A stretch of DNA of 64,000 nt from JALZOC01 sp031361295. GTDB lineage: Bacteria > Acidobacteriota > Vicinamibacteria > Vicinamibacterales > 2-12-FULL-66-21. Location: positions 42,973-106,972 of the forward strand of contig JANMCN010000133.1 of the NCBI GenBank assembly GCA_031361295.1, read 5' to 3'. Positions 14,232-22,246 of this stretch are shown here, piece after piece; position 1 is the stretch's first letter, and each line of letters starts with the position of its first letter. The position numbers and the translations under genes were made by a program. The notes beneath the pieces are model-generated. The model was not told the origin of the DNA, did not search any database, and worked only from the letters and a program-made list of their open reading frames with translations.

Positions 14232-15533
14232 ATGACCGACATCATGATGCCCCAGATGGGGGAGTCGATCGCGGAAGGCACGATCGTCCGCTGGATCAAG
14301 AAAGTCGGCGACGCGATCGATCGCGATGAGCCGCTGTTCGAGATTTCCACGGACAAGGTCGATGCCGAGATCCCCTCGCCCGTCGCGGGTGTCCTCACCG
14401 AAATCAAGGTCAAGGAAGGCGAAACGGTCGCCGTCAACAGCGTGGTGGCGACGATCGGCGCGGCAGGTGACACCCCAGCCGCAGGAGCCAGGCCCGGTCC
14501 CGAAGCTGCCGGCGGACTGCCGGAGGCGGCTGTCGGGCAGCCGGAGATCCCGACGATGGCCGGGGGCGCTGCGGCGAACGTGCCCGCGGCCCGGGTGCCG
14601 GATGCGGCGCCCACCCGATCGGGCGGGAGCACCAGAGAGGAGCTCAGACGGCAGAAGTCCTCGCCGCTGGTGAGACGCATCGCCCGGGATCACAACATCG
14701 ATATCGGGCGGATTACGGGCAGCGGGCTGAGCGGCCGGGTCACCAAGCAGGACATCCTCGGGTTCATCGAATCAGGGCGGTCCCTCGCCGCGCCGCGCGA
14801 GCCGCGCACGGGTGCGGCGGCCGGCCCGGTCTTCCAGCCGGGCGAGCACGTCCACATCGTGCCGATGAGCGTCATGCGGCGGAAGATTGCCGAGCACATG
14901 GTCCTCAGCTCGCACACGTCACCGCACGTGTACTCGGTGTACGAGGTGAATTTCTCACGGGTTGCCGGGCTCCGCGAACGGAAGAAAGCCGCGTACGAGG
15001 CGGCCGGCGCCAGGCTGACCTTCACCGCCTTCATCGCGAAGATTGCCGTCGAGGCTCTCCGGGAGTTCCCCCTCGTCAATGCGTCGGTCGACGGCGCCAA
15101 CATCGTCTACAAGAAGGACATCAACCTCGGTATCGCGGTGGCCCTCGAGAACGGCCTGATCGTCCCGGTGATTCGCAACGCCGACGAAAAGAATCTCCTC
15201 GGCCTGAGCCGGGCGATTGATGACCTCGCAACGCGTGCCCGCGCGAAAAAGCTCAACCCCGACGAGGTGCAGGGGGGGACGTTCACGATCACCAACCCCG
15301 GGATCTTCGGCGCACTCTACGGACTTCCGCTCATCAACCAGCCGCAGGTCGCCATCATGGGCGTCGGGACCATCGAGAAACGGGCGGTCGTCATCGACGA
15401 TGCGATTGCGATCAGGCCGATGTGCCACATCACGCTCGGCTACGACCACCGCCTCGTGGACGGCGCCGACGCGGGCCGGTTCCTGACCTTCTTCAAGGAA
15501 CGGCTCGAGAACTTCGAGGAGGCCTGGGTTTAG
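14232..15533 (+). CDS. 2-oxoacid dehydrogenase E2 (dihydrolipoamide acyltransferase)
   Basis: A 433-residue E2 with three domains: one lipoyl domain (1-78, lipoylated Lys42 in STDKVDAEIPSP), a Pro/Ala linker, a peripheral-subunit-binding domain (about 136-175, SSPLVRRIARDHNIDIGRI) and the catalytic core (from about 205) ending with H406-x3-D410-G in YDHRLVDGADAG. The acyl specificity (pyruvate, 2-oxoglutarate or branched chain) cannot be fixed from sequence; the core reads most like branched-chain/succinyl types. E1 genes are not in the window. It sits with lpdA and lipB, which supply its E3 partner and its lipoyl group. Confidence 0.93.
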   Translation: MTDIMMPQMGESIAEGTIVRWIKKVGDAIDRDEPLFEISTDKVDAEIPSPVAGVLTEIKVKEGETVAVNSVVATIGAAGDTPAAGARPGPEAAGGLPEAAVGQPEIPTMAGGAAANVPAARVPDAAPTRSGGSTREELRRQKSSPLVRRIARDHNIDIGRITGSGLSGRVTKQDILGFIESGRSLAAPREPRTGAAAGPVFQPGEHVHIVPMSVMRRKIAEHMVLSSHTSPHVYSVYEVNFSRVAGLRERKKAAYEAAGARLTFTAFIAKIAVEALREFPLVNASVDGANIVYKKDINLGIAVALENGLIVPVIRNADEKNLLGLSRAIDDLATRARAKKLNPDEVQGGTFTITNPGIFGALYGLPLINQPQVAIMGVGTIEKRAVVIDDAIAIRPMCHITLGYDHRLVDGADAGRFLTFFKERLENFEEAWV

Positions 15534-15537
15534 CGAC

Positions 15538-16221
15538 GTGCCCGTGACCCCTCCACCAGTGCGGCCACTGCGTGTCCGGCGCCTGGGGGTCGTCCCGTAC
15601 GGCGACGCGCTGCAGCTGCAGCGCCAGCTCGTCGAGGAGCGCAAGGCAAACCTGATCCCCGATCAGCTGCTCCTCCTCGAACACCCGCCCGTGATCACCC
15701 TTGGCGTGAAGGCCCGCGGCGTTCGGTCGCATGTGCTCGAGACTCCGGCGCGCCTCTTGGCGCGAGGCATCGACGTCGTCGAGACCGGCCGGGGCGGCGA
15801 CGTGACGTACCACGGTCCGGGCCAGCTGGTCGGCTACCCGATTATCGACCTCTCCCCCGATCGCCGCGACGTTCACCAGTACGTGCGCGACCTCGAGGAA
15901 GTCCTGATAAGGGCTGTGGCGGAGTTCGGGGTCACCGCCGGCCGCGCCCCCGGGTTGACAGGCGTGTGGGTCGGAGACACGAAACTGGCGGCCATCGGTG
16001 TGCGGATCGCGCGCTGGGTCACCAGCCACGGGTTTGCCCTGAATGTCGGCACCAATCTCGAGCCCTTCGGCCTGATCGTTCCGTGCGGGATTACCGGCAA
16101 AGGGATCACCTCGCTGGAGACATTGACCGGCCGTCCCGTTCCGATGAGCGATGTGGAAGCCGCCACTGCCAGCGCCTTCGCCGCCATCTTCGGCCGCTTC
16201 GTCTGTGCCCCCTCCTCCTGA
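15538..16221 (+). CDS. lipB: Octanoyl-[acyl carrier protein] transferase LipB
   Basis: LipB moves octanoate from acyl carrier protein to lipoyl domains, the first step of lipoate synthesis. The 227-residue protein has the family signature RGGDVTYHGPGQLVGYPI, the Lys in GDTKLAAIGVRI and the catalytic Cys in IVPCGITGKGITS. The start is GTG at 15538, four bases after the E2 stop, so it is co-transcribed with its substrate gene. lipA is not in the window. Confidence 0.95.
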   Translation: MPVTPPPVRPLRVRRLGVVPYGDALQLQRQLVEERKANLIPDQLLLLEHPPVITLGVKARGVRSHVLETPARLLARGIDVVETGRGGDVTYHGPGQLVGYPIIDLSPDRRDVHQYVRDLEEVLIRAVAEFGVTAGRAPGLTGVWVGDTKLAAIGVRIARWVTSHGFALNVGTNLEPFGLIVPCGITGKGITSLETLTGRPVPMSDVEAATASAFAAIFGRFVCAPSS

Positions 16222-16327
16222 TGCGCATCTCGACGGTAAGTCGTTGATTCAACGGCACTATCCATCGGGGTTGGGCGTGCAGGAATAAGGTATCGCGGTC
16301 TGGTGTTTTCCCTCTCGGAGGCCCCAG

Positions 16328-16948
16328 ATGCGTCAGCCGGAAGAGCAGGAATTGATTGGCAGGATGCAGGCGGGGGACAGCACGGCCGTGACCGACCTCG
16401 CGTCGACTTACGGACCGCGAATCCACCAGCTTGCGTTCCGATATTTGAAGAACTGGGAAGATGCCGAAGAGGTGACCCAGGACGTGTTGATGAAAGTACA
16501 CAGGAAGATCGATGCGTTCCGCGGCGATGCGGCGCTCTCTTCCTGGATTTACCGGATCACGTTCAACACGGCCATGTCGCGGCTTCGTAATGGCCGCTTC
16601 AGCCGCCCGCACGAGGTCTCACGGCAGGAGGTCCTTTCGACCGACGGGTCAGATCGGCCGCAGCCGCAGGAACCGGCGGACTGGTCATCCCTGGCCGACG
16701 ACCGCGTGCTGCGTGGCGAGATGCGCGAACGGTTGATCTCGGCTCTGACCCACTTGCCCGAGGTATATCGCGTTCCGGTGATCCTGCGCGACATCAACGG
16801 GCTGTCGACGGAAGAGGCGAGTGCCGTGCTCCGTGTGAAGCCGCAGACGCTGAAGTCGCGTCTCCACCGCGGCCGTCTCATTCTTCGTGAGCATCTCGGC
16901 GCGTTCGCCGGAGGGCTCGCGCTCCACTCACGGGAAGCGGCGCACTAG
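16328..16948 (+). CDS. ECF-type RNA polymerase sigma factor
   Basis: A 206-residue sigma70-family protein of ECF architecture: region 2 (about 15-85, containing LAFRYLKNWEDAEEVTQDVL and FRGDAALSSWIYRITFNTA) and region 4 (about 136-190, with LPEVYRVPVILRDINGLSTEEAS as the helix-turn-helix). A strong GGAGG site precedes the ATG. Anti-sigma genes usually follow ECF genes, but the next gene is on the other strand and unrelated, so control must come from elsewhere. The C-terminal tail (GGLALHSREAAH) is short and carries no extra domain. Confidence 0.92.
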   Translation: MRQPEEQELIGRMQAGDSTAVTDLASTYGPRIHQLAFRYLKNWEDAEEVTQDVLMKVHRKIDAFRGDAALSSWIYRITFNTAMSRLRNGRFSRPHEVSRQEVLSTDGSDRPQPQEPADWSSLADDRVLRGEMRERLISALTHLPEVYRVPVILRDINGLSTEEASAVLRVKPQTLKSRLHRGRLILREHLGAFAGGLALHSREAAH

Positions 16949-17785
16949 TCATCGGTTCCTCTCGAGCGCGTTGTCGAGCAGCGTTCGTTCCTGCGGGGTG
17001 AGCGCGGGTTCGACGACGCGCAGGACGCCGTCCTCGTCGAGCTCGACGGGCATTGCGGCCGCGCGACCGCGCCCGAGCGCGACAAAACAGGAAAATCGGC
17101 GCCGAGAGCCGTCGACGATGGCCTCGACGATACGGGCAGCCGCCGAGGCGAGCGCATACGGCCCGGGAGGCCAGAGCCCCGGGATGCGCGAGGCGAGCCC
17201 CGCGATCTCGTGTGCGGCAATCTGACTCGACAGGGGCTGCCCGAAGGCCGTCGCCTCCTCCCACGCCACGACCGCCGAGTCGGGCGGCGCCCCGAGCACC
17301 CGCAGCGAGATTTCCACGCCCGATCCGTCCACCACGAGCCCGGCAAGTGCGCGCAAGGCTGACTCCAGTGCGAAGGGAGCGGACCCGATCAGCCGGGCGG
17401 GATTCATGCGCAGCTCGAACGCCGCCTGTCGCAGCAGTTCCTGGTGCGTCGCGCCCGCGAATACGATGGGGGTGGCTTTCTCGAACCGCGCGACCTCTCT
17501 GAGGACCGCGAGACCGGTGTCGCCGGAGTACTCTGCGCCGCCCGCCGCCTGATCCGCCAGAACGATCGCCGCCGCGCCTGCCGCGGCCAGGATCGAGGTC
17601 CCTCCGCTCAGTCGGGTGCTGAACCCTTCGATCGGAGCGGACTGCACGATGTCGAGGGCCTTTCCTGCCGCGACGCTTCCGTCCCCGTCTATCAGACGGA
17701 CCTCGCGGATGCGGTCGCGGGCCGCAATCTTGTGCGCAATCGCACCGCCCAGGGGGCCGGCGCCAAGGATGGCGATGAAAGACAT
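16949..17785 (-). CDS. Malate/lactate-dehydrogenase-like protein lacking catalytic residues
   Basis: A 278-residue protein with the LDH/MDH fold; start at ATG 17785 (a longer frame runs over the divergent gene). The NAD-binding GAGPLG (8-13) and the strand-end acidic residue Asp33 are kept. The catalytic machinery is not. The proton-relay Asp of the LDSAR motif is Glu141 and its Arg is Leu144; the GEHGDS motif reads GAPPDS (165-170), replacing the catalytic His; and there is no Arg between residues 59 and 95, where the mobile loop normally carries two. It may bind NAD but should not oxidise malate or lactate. It is divergent from an SDR gene with 24 bases between start codons. Confidence 0.8.
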   Translation of the reverse strand: MSFIAILGAGPLGGAIAHKIAARDRIREVRLIDGDGSVAAGKALDIVQSAPIEGFSTRLSGGTSILAAAGAAAIVLADQAAGGAEYSGDTGLAVLREVARFEKATPIVFAGATHQELLRQAAFELRMNPARLIGSAPFALESALRALAGLVVDGSGVEISLRVLGAPPDSAVVAWEEATAFGQPLSSQIAAHEIAGLASRIPGLWPPGPYALASAAARIVEAIVDGSRRRFSCFVALGRGRAAAMPVELDEDGVLRVVEPALTPQERTLLDNALERNR

Positions 17786-17797
17786 CAGAAGGACTTG

Positions 17798-17803
17798 TAT
17801 TCT
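17798..17803 (+). promoter_or_regulatory. -10-like hexamer abutting the SDR start
   Basis: TATTCT ends six bases before the ATG at 17810, the spacing expected for leaderless transcription. No Shine-Dalgarno sequence is present. Confidence 0.4.
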
Positions 17804-17809
17804 AGTGGC

Positions 17810-18556
17810 ATGATTCCAGACTCTCCAACGCTGTCGGGCCGTGTGGCCCTCGTCACGGGCGGATCGAGGGGGATCGGGCTTGCGATCGCGAAATCGCTGC
17901 TCGACGCCGGCGCGAGCGTCGTCATCACCGGGCGCGACCGGGCCAAGCTCGAGCAGGCGATGCAGCAACTGGCGTCGAGCGTGCGCGGCGACCGGATACA
18001 CTCAGCAACGGCCGATGTGGGCAACGCGCTGGAAGCCGCGGCGGCCGTCGCGGCGTGCGTGGACAGGTTCGGCGGACTCGATATCCTCATCAACAACGCC
18101 GGCCTCGGCACGTTCGCTGCGGTGGCCGACATGGCGATCGAGGACTGGCAGCAGGTCATTGACACGAACCTCAGCGGCGTGTTTTTCTGCTGTCACGCCG
18201 CCATCCCACGCCTGCGTGCGCGGGGCGGCGGCTGGATCATCAGCATCAGCAGCCTTGCCGGCAGGAACCCTTTCACCGGTGGTGCCGCGTATTGCGCGTC
18301 GAAGGCGGGCCTCAACGCCTTCAGCGAAGCCCTCATGCAGGAGGTGCGTCACGACGATATCCGGGTCAGCTGCGTGATGCCCGGATCGGTCGCCACAGGC
18401 TTCGGGCGCGGGAGCGCTCCTGCGGCGGCGCAGCCGGAATGGAAGCTGGCGCCGGAGGACGTGGCGGAAGTCGTCCTGGATCTCCTCCGACACCCCGCAC
18501 GAAGTCTCCCGAGCCTGGTGGAGCTCAGGCCGTCGAAGCCCCCGAAGAAAGGTTGA
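17810..18556 (+). CDS. Short-chain dehydrogenase/reductase (FabG-like)
   Basis: A 248-residue classical SDR. It has the NADP-binding TGGSRGIGLAIA near the N-terminus, NNAG for the structural Asn, and the catalytic Ser-Tyr-Lys set in SISSLAGRNPFTGGAAYCASKAG. Such enzymes reduce or oxidise carbonyls in fatty-acid, polyketide or sugar metabolism; the substrate cannot be assigned. Start at ATG 17810; an upstream frame to 17444 runs through the divergent gene and is rejected. A -10-like hexamer abuts the start codon. Confidence 0.9.
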   Translation: MIPDSPTLSGRVALVTGGSRGIGLAIAKSLLDAGASVVITGRDRAKLEQAMQQLASSVRGDRIHSATADVGNALEAAAAVAACVDRFGGLDILINNAGLGTFAAVADMAIEDWQQVIDTNLSGVFFCCHAAIPRLRARGGGWIISISSLAGRNPFTGGAAYCASKAGLNAFSEALMQEVRHDDIRVSCVMPGSVATGFGRGSAPAAAQPEWKLAPEDVAEVVLDLLRHPARSLPSLVELRPSKPPKKG

Positions 18557-18641
18557 AGGTCGAACGCTGAAGGCTGAACCCGTCACGAGTCCCGACCCCC
18601 GACCGGCGCGAGCGATCGCCCATTACAACCTCCTCCAACGG

Positions 18642-19571
18642 ATGGGTGAGGGCGCGCTGGGCGAAGTCTATCGTGCCCGGGATACGAAGTTCGGGCGCAC
18701 GGTGGCCATCAAGCTCGTACCGGATTCCTTGTTCGCCGATGCGACGTCGCTCGGATATTTCGAGCAGGACGCCCGCGCCGCGGCCACGCTTTCCCATCCC
18801 AACATCGCGACGCTGTTCGACGTCGGGCAGTACGACGGCGGGTGGTATCTCGCGTATGAATTCGCCGCCGGTGTGACGCTTCGCGAGGAGACGGCCGGAG
18901 GGGCGGTCAGTCCGCGCCGCGCGCTCGAACTGGCGGTGCAGATCGCGGACGCACTCGCCGACGCGCATGCGCGCGGGGTTCTGCACGGCGACCTTCGGCC
19001 GGACAGCATCTTCGTCACGAAGAAAGGCAGCGCCAAGGTCCTCGAATTCGGCATGGGACATTGGACCCGCGGCGGCCAGACGCGGATCCGGGCCGCGGCG
19101 CAGCCCGAGTCGATCGCCGAGAATACTTCGACGACGGTGAGTTACATGTCGCCGGAACAGGCCGGCGGCGGCACGGTGGACGCGCGCACCGACGTCTTCT
19201 CGCTGGGCGTCATCCTCTACGAGATGCTCAGCGGCCGAAACCCGCTTGCCGCCCCCACGGCGGCCGAGACATTGTCGAGAGTCGTGGACAGCACCCCTCT
19301 TCCCCTGCTGCCGGAGACCCCGCTTACGGGGGATCTTCCCGCCGTGGTTGCCCGAGGGGTTGCCAAGTCAGCGGACGTTCGGTATCAGAGTGCTGCGGCG
19401 TTTTCGGCGGAGTTGCGGCGCGTGGAAGCGTTCATGGACGTGCGATCGGGCGACCGTCCCGCGCAGGCATCGCTGCACATCGACGAGGAGCCGAGCCGCG
19501 CCGGCATGTGGTGGACGATCGCCGCCGGAGCCGCAGCGCTCGGCGCGCTGCTGTTCTGGGCGTTCAAATAG
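18642..19571 (+). CDS. Membrane-anchored Ser/Thr kinase-like protein with degraded catalytic motifs
   Basis: A 309-residue kinase-fold protein (from ATG 18642) with a C-terminal membrane helix (MWWTIAAGAAALGALLFWAF). Gly loop MGEGALGEVY and Lys24 (VAIK) are present. The catalytic loop reads HGDLRPDS (115-122) where HRDLKPEN is expected, so Arg, Lys and Asn are changed though Asp117 remains. The metal-binding DFG is EFG (135-137) and the helix-C Glu appears as Asp43. YMSPEQ and DVFSLGVILYEMLSGRNP are kept. Homology clearly continues upstream of the ATG (frame reads YNLLQR before MGEG) but no ATG, GTG or TTG exists in frame there, so the true start is uncertain; CTG at 18567 is a candidate. Confidence 0.8.
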   Translation: MGEGALGEVYRARDTKFGRTVAIKLVPDSLFADATSLGYFEQDARAAATLSHPNIATLFDVGQYDGGWYLAYEFAAGVTLREETAGGAVSPRRALELAVQIADALADAHARGVLHGDLRPDSIFVTKKGSAKVLEFGMGHWTRGGQTRIRAAAQPESIAENTSTTVSYMSPEQAGGGTVDARTDVFSLGVILYEMLSGRNPLAAPTAAETLSRVVDSTPLPLLPETPLTGDLPAVVARGVAKSADVRYQSAAAFSAELRRVEAFMDVRSGDRPAQASLHIDEEPSRAGMWWTIAAGAAALGALLFWAFK

Positions 19572-19668
19572 GATCGGTCGGACGTATCAGTCGCCATTTT
19601 CTCAGGGCGGCGCCTTCCGTCCGAAGGCTGAAGCCAGAAGACGAATCCCGAGCCCCGAATCCCGGTGG

Positions 19669-20046
19669 TTATTGAGTGGTGCCGCCGTCGCGTGAGCCGG
19701 CGGAGAGCAGGATGTCCGCGAGCCGCGTCGAGAATGCCGAGCGCGCCAGGACCTCGTCTATTCCGGCGGCGCGCGCCGCCTGGATGACGTCAGTATGGAC
19801 GTGCGAGACGAAGCCGAGCGTACGCACCGACGCGAGCGCGGCATCGCGCTTCATCGCCGACACGGTCTCGATGGGTTGTGTCTTGGAGCTGTTCAAATCG
19901 AAGATGACGAGTGCCGGCTTGAGCGCCCGCACCTGGCTGATCATTTCTTCCGGCGTCCGCGCAAACACCAGGTCGACTCCCGCGAGCCTGGCCGTGGTCC
20001 TGATTTTCGACCGGAACAGCATGTCGTCAACGGCCGCGAGAATCAT
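19669..20046 (-). CDS. Receiver-like single-domain protein
   Basis: A 125-residue protein with the CheY-type fold pattern. An acidic pair (Asp7, Asp8) and the possible phospho-acceptor Asp50 (LVIFDLN) are present, with Ser81 at the Thr/Ser switch position. The conserved Lys after strand 5 is replaced (VLARSAF). Phosphorylation is therefore uncertain; it may act as an unphosphorylated adaptor. It has no output domain. It converges with the kinase-like gene, and both lie in a small group of signalling genes with an FHA protein. Confidence 0.65.
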   Translation of the reverse strand: MILAAVDDMLFRSKIRTTARLAGVDLVFARTPEEMISQVRALKPALVIFDLNSSKTQPIETVSAMKRDAALASVRTLGFVSHVHTDVIQAARAAGIDEVLARSAFSTRLADILLSAGSRDGGTTQ

Positions 20047-20059
20047 CGGGGGAATACGC

Positions 20060-20151
20060 TATCAGACTTCAGCCTTCAGGCTTCAGCTTTCAGAACAGCC
20101 TTCGGCTTTCAGCCCAAGGAATGCGGAAATTCGCGTCAGACAGGCTCGCCC
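20060..20151. repeat. CTTCAG-type degenerate intergenic repeat
   Basis: Short imperfect copies of CTTCAGC/TTTCAG are strung together (20062-20115) between a receiver-like gene and the MBL hydrolase. No gene is supported. Confidence 0.55.
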
Positions 20152-20787
20152 ATGATTCTCGAGATCCGCTCGGCCCCACCCTTTTTCAAGAATGGCTTCG
20201 TCCTGGGATGCGAGGACACCCGCGAGGGAATCATCATCGATCCGGGAGACGACGTCGAGGAGCTCATCGCATCGGTCGGGCAGCATGCCTTGACGATTCG
20301 CTACATCCTGCTCACCCACGCGCACCTGGATCACATCACGGGCGTGGCCGCGGCGAAGCGGGCGTTTGCCGCGCCGGTCGGGCTCCACCGGAGCGACAAC
20401 TTCCTGTACGAGGCCGTCGTGCAACAGGGACAGATGTTCGGGCTGCGCGTCGAGGCGCAGCCGTCGGTGGACTTCTTCTACGACGGCCCTGGCCCCTACC
20501 GGTTCGGGAACTTCGGGGCCTGGATCCTTCACACGCCGGGTCATTGCCCTGGCGGCGTGTGTCTGGCGGTTGGCCGGGAAGGGGAGGCGGAGCGGCGGCT
20601 GTTCGTCGGCGACACCCTGTTCGCGGGTTCGATCGGCAGAACCGACCTTCCCGGTGCGGATCATGAGACGCTGCTTCGATCGATCCGCGACGTGCTGTTC
20701 AAATTCCCGGACGAGACGGCCGTGTATCCCGGGCATGGAAACCCGACGACGATCGGGGTCGAGAGGCGCACCAACCCGTTCCTCTGA
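20152..20787 (+). CDS. MBL-fold hydrolase, glyoxalase II-like
   Basis: A 211-residue metallo-beta-lactamase-fold hydrolase. Start at ATG 20152; the longer frame upstream is repeat sequence and shadow. The metal site is THAHLDHITG, then HTPGHCPGG, the bridging Asp in LFVGDTLFAGSIGRTDLPG, and the final His in YPGHGNPTT. The GRTDLPG motif is typical of the hydroxyacylglutathione hydrolase/glyoxalase II group of thioester hydrolases acting in the cytosol. Real substrate unknown. It is flanked by signalling genes with no obvious pathway link. Confidence 0.9.
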   Translation: MILEIRSAPPFFKNGFVLGCEDTREGIIIDPGDDVEELIASVGQHALTIRYILLTHAHLDHITGVAAAKRAFAAPVGLHRSDNFLYEAVVQQGQMFGLRVEAQPSVDFFYDGPGPYRFGNFGAWILHTPGHCPGGVCLAVGREGEAERRLFVGDTLFAGSIGRTDLPGADHETLLRSIRDVLFKFPDETAVYPGHGNPTTIGVERRTNPFL

Positions 20788-20789
20788 GT

Positions 20790-21077
20790 TCACCGGGAGA
20801 CGACGAGCTCGACGCGCCCGACGCCGAGCCTGTCGCCCTCTTTCAGGAGGGCCTTCGTCACCCGTTGTCCGTTGACGAAGGTTCCGTTCGTGCTTTCGAG
20901 GTCCACCACTTCGAGCTCCGCGGCCCCGGCCGCCAGCTGACAATGGAGCCTGGAGACCATGGCGGCGTCGACGATGAACTCGGCGCCCGGGGAGCGGCCG
21001 ATCGTCTTGATGCTGCCCGGCAGGATGCGGAAGGTGAGCGACGGCTCAGCCAGGTCGGCGGTTTTCAGCACCCACAT
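20790..21077 (-). CDS. FHA-domain protein
   Basis: A 95-residue protein that is a single forkhead-associated domain, which binds phosphothreonine peptides. The phosphopeptide-binding motifs are intact: GRSPGAEF, SRLHC and ESTNGTFVNGQRV, with Arg, Ser and Asn in the expected positions. It starts three bases after the pntA stop, so it is the last gene of a hydrolase-pntA-FHA transcript. With a kinase-like gene 1.2 kb away, it is a candidate reader of Thr phosphorylation, though that kinase looks inactive. Confidence 0.88.
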   Translation of the reverse strand: MWVLKTADLAEPSLTFRILPGSIKTIGRSPGAEFIVDAAMVSRLHCQLAAGAAELEVVDLESTNGTFVNGQRVTKALLKEGDRLGVGRVELVVSR

Positions 21078-21080
21078 GCG

Positions 21081-22214
21081 CTACAGCTCACGAAGGCGTG
21101 CATGGACGACCTGGCCCCCGCGCGTCAGCAACGTTTCGCGCGTAATTTCGTCCTCGAGGTTCAGCGTGAGCTCGCGCTGCTGCGCGCCGTCCTTGCCGAG
21201 CAGGTGTGCCAGGAACGTGGTGATGTTCTTCGAGTACATCTGGCTTGCGTGGTACGGCACGAGCGCGGGCGGGTTGGAAGGACCGAGAACCGTGACGCCC
21301 CGGTGGACCACGACCTCGTCAGGCCGGGTCAGCTCGCAGTTCCCGCCACGCTCGGCTGCGAGATCGACGATGACCGACCCGGGCGGCATCGCTTCCACCA
21401 TCTCGGCGGTGAGCAAAATCGGGGCCCTCTGCCCGGGAATCAGCGCGGTGGTGATGACGACGTCGCTCGCGGCGACGACCTTCAACATCATCTCGCGCTG
21501 CCGCCGGTAGAACCCTTCATCCTGCGCCTTCGCGTATCCGCCACTGTCTTCCGCGTCTCCGGATTCCAGCGGCAGTTCGACGAAACGGGCGCCGAGGCTC
21601 TGCACCTGTTCCTTGACGGCGGGCCGGACGTCGTACGCCTCGACCTTGGCGCCGAGGCGTCGTGCGGTTGAAATCGCCTGCAGCCCCGCGACGCCGGCGC
21701 CCATGATGAAGACGCGCGCCGGCGACACCGTGCCGGCAGCCGTCATGAGCATCGGGAACATGCGAGGAAGCGTGTTGGCTGCGAGCAGCACGGCCTTGTA
21801 TCCGGCGACAGTCGCCATCGACGAAAGCGCGTCCATGCTCTGCGCGCGCGTGATCCGCGGCATGAGCTCCATCGAGAGGAGCGTGGCGCCGGTCGCCGCC
21901 AGCGCGCGGACCGCGTCCGGCGCGCCCAGCGGGTCGGCGAAGCCGATGACGGCCTGGCCTGTGCGGAGCAGTGCCGGCTGGCCGGGTGTGGCGCGCACCT
22001 GCAGGAGGACGTCCGCGCTCCCGAACACCTCGGCCCGGCTGACGACGGCCGCGCCCTGCCCGCGATACGCCTCGTCTGTGAAGCCCGCGGCCGTTCCGGC
22101 GTCCTGCTCGACCGCGACCTCGAGACCCGCCTTGCTGAGTGTGGCCACGGCGGCCGGCACGACCGCCACGCGTGTTTCTCCAGGCCACGTCTCTTTCGGA
22201 ATGCCGACCTTCAT
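21081..22214 (-). CDS. pntA: NAD(P) transhydrogenase alpha subunit, soluble domain I (PntAA type)
   Basis: A 377-residue NAD-binding protein of the PntA/alanine dehydrogenase family. Key parts: IPKETWPGETRVAVVPAAV at the N-terminus, GFADPL, the nucleotide site FIMGAGVAGLQAI, and ALIPGQRAPILLTAEMVEAM, which is specific for transhydrogenase over alanine dehydrogenase. Start at ATG 22214; a TTG at 22262 would overlap the upstream gene. Transhydrogenase moves hydride between NADH and NADP across the membrane and needs PntAB and PntB membrane/NADP subunits. Neither is adjacent, so the partners must be elsewhere or the protein works alone. Confidence 0.88.
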   Translation of the reverse strand: MKVGIPKETWPGETRVAVVPAAVATLSKAGLEVAVEQDAGTAAGFTDEAYRGQGAAVVSRAEVFGSADVLLQVRATPGQPALLRTGQAVIGFADPLGAPDAVRALAATGATLLSMELMPRITRAQSMDALSSMATVAGYKAVLLAANTLPRMFPMLMTAAGTVSPARVFIMGAGVAGLQAISTARRLGAKVEAYDVRPAVKEQVQSLGARFVELPLESGDAEDSGGYAKAQDEGFYRRQREMMLKVVAASDVVITTALIPGQRAPILLTAEMVEAMPPGSVIVDLAAERGGNCELTRPDEVVVHRGVTVLGPSNPPALVPYHASQMYSKNITTFLAHLLGKDGAQQRELTLNLEDEITRETLLTRGGQVVHARLREL

Positions 22215-22246
22215 GCGTGAGATTTTATGCGATTTGCCCGGCCGGA

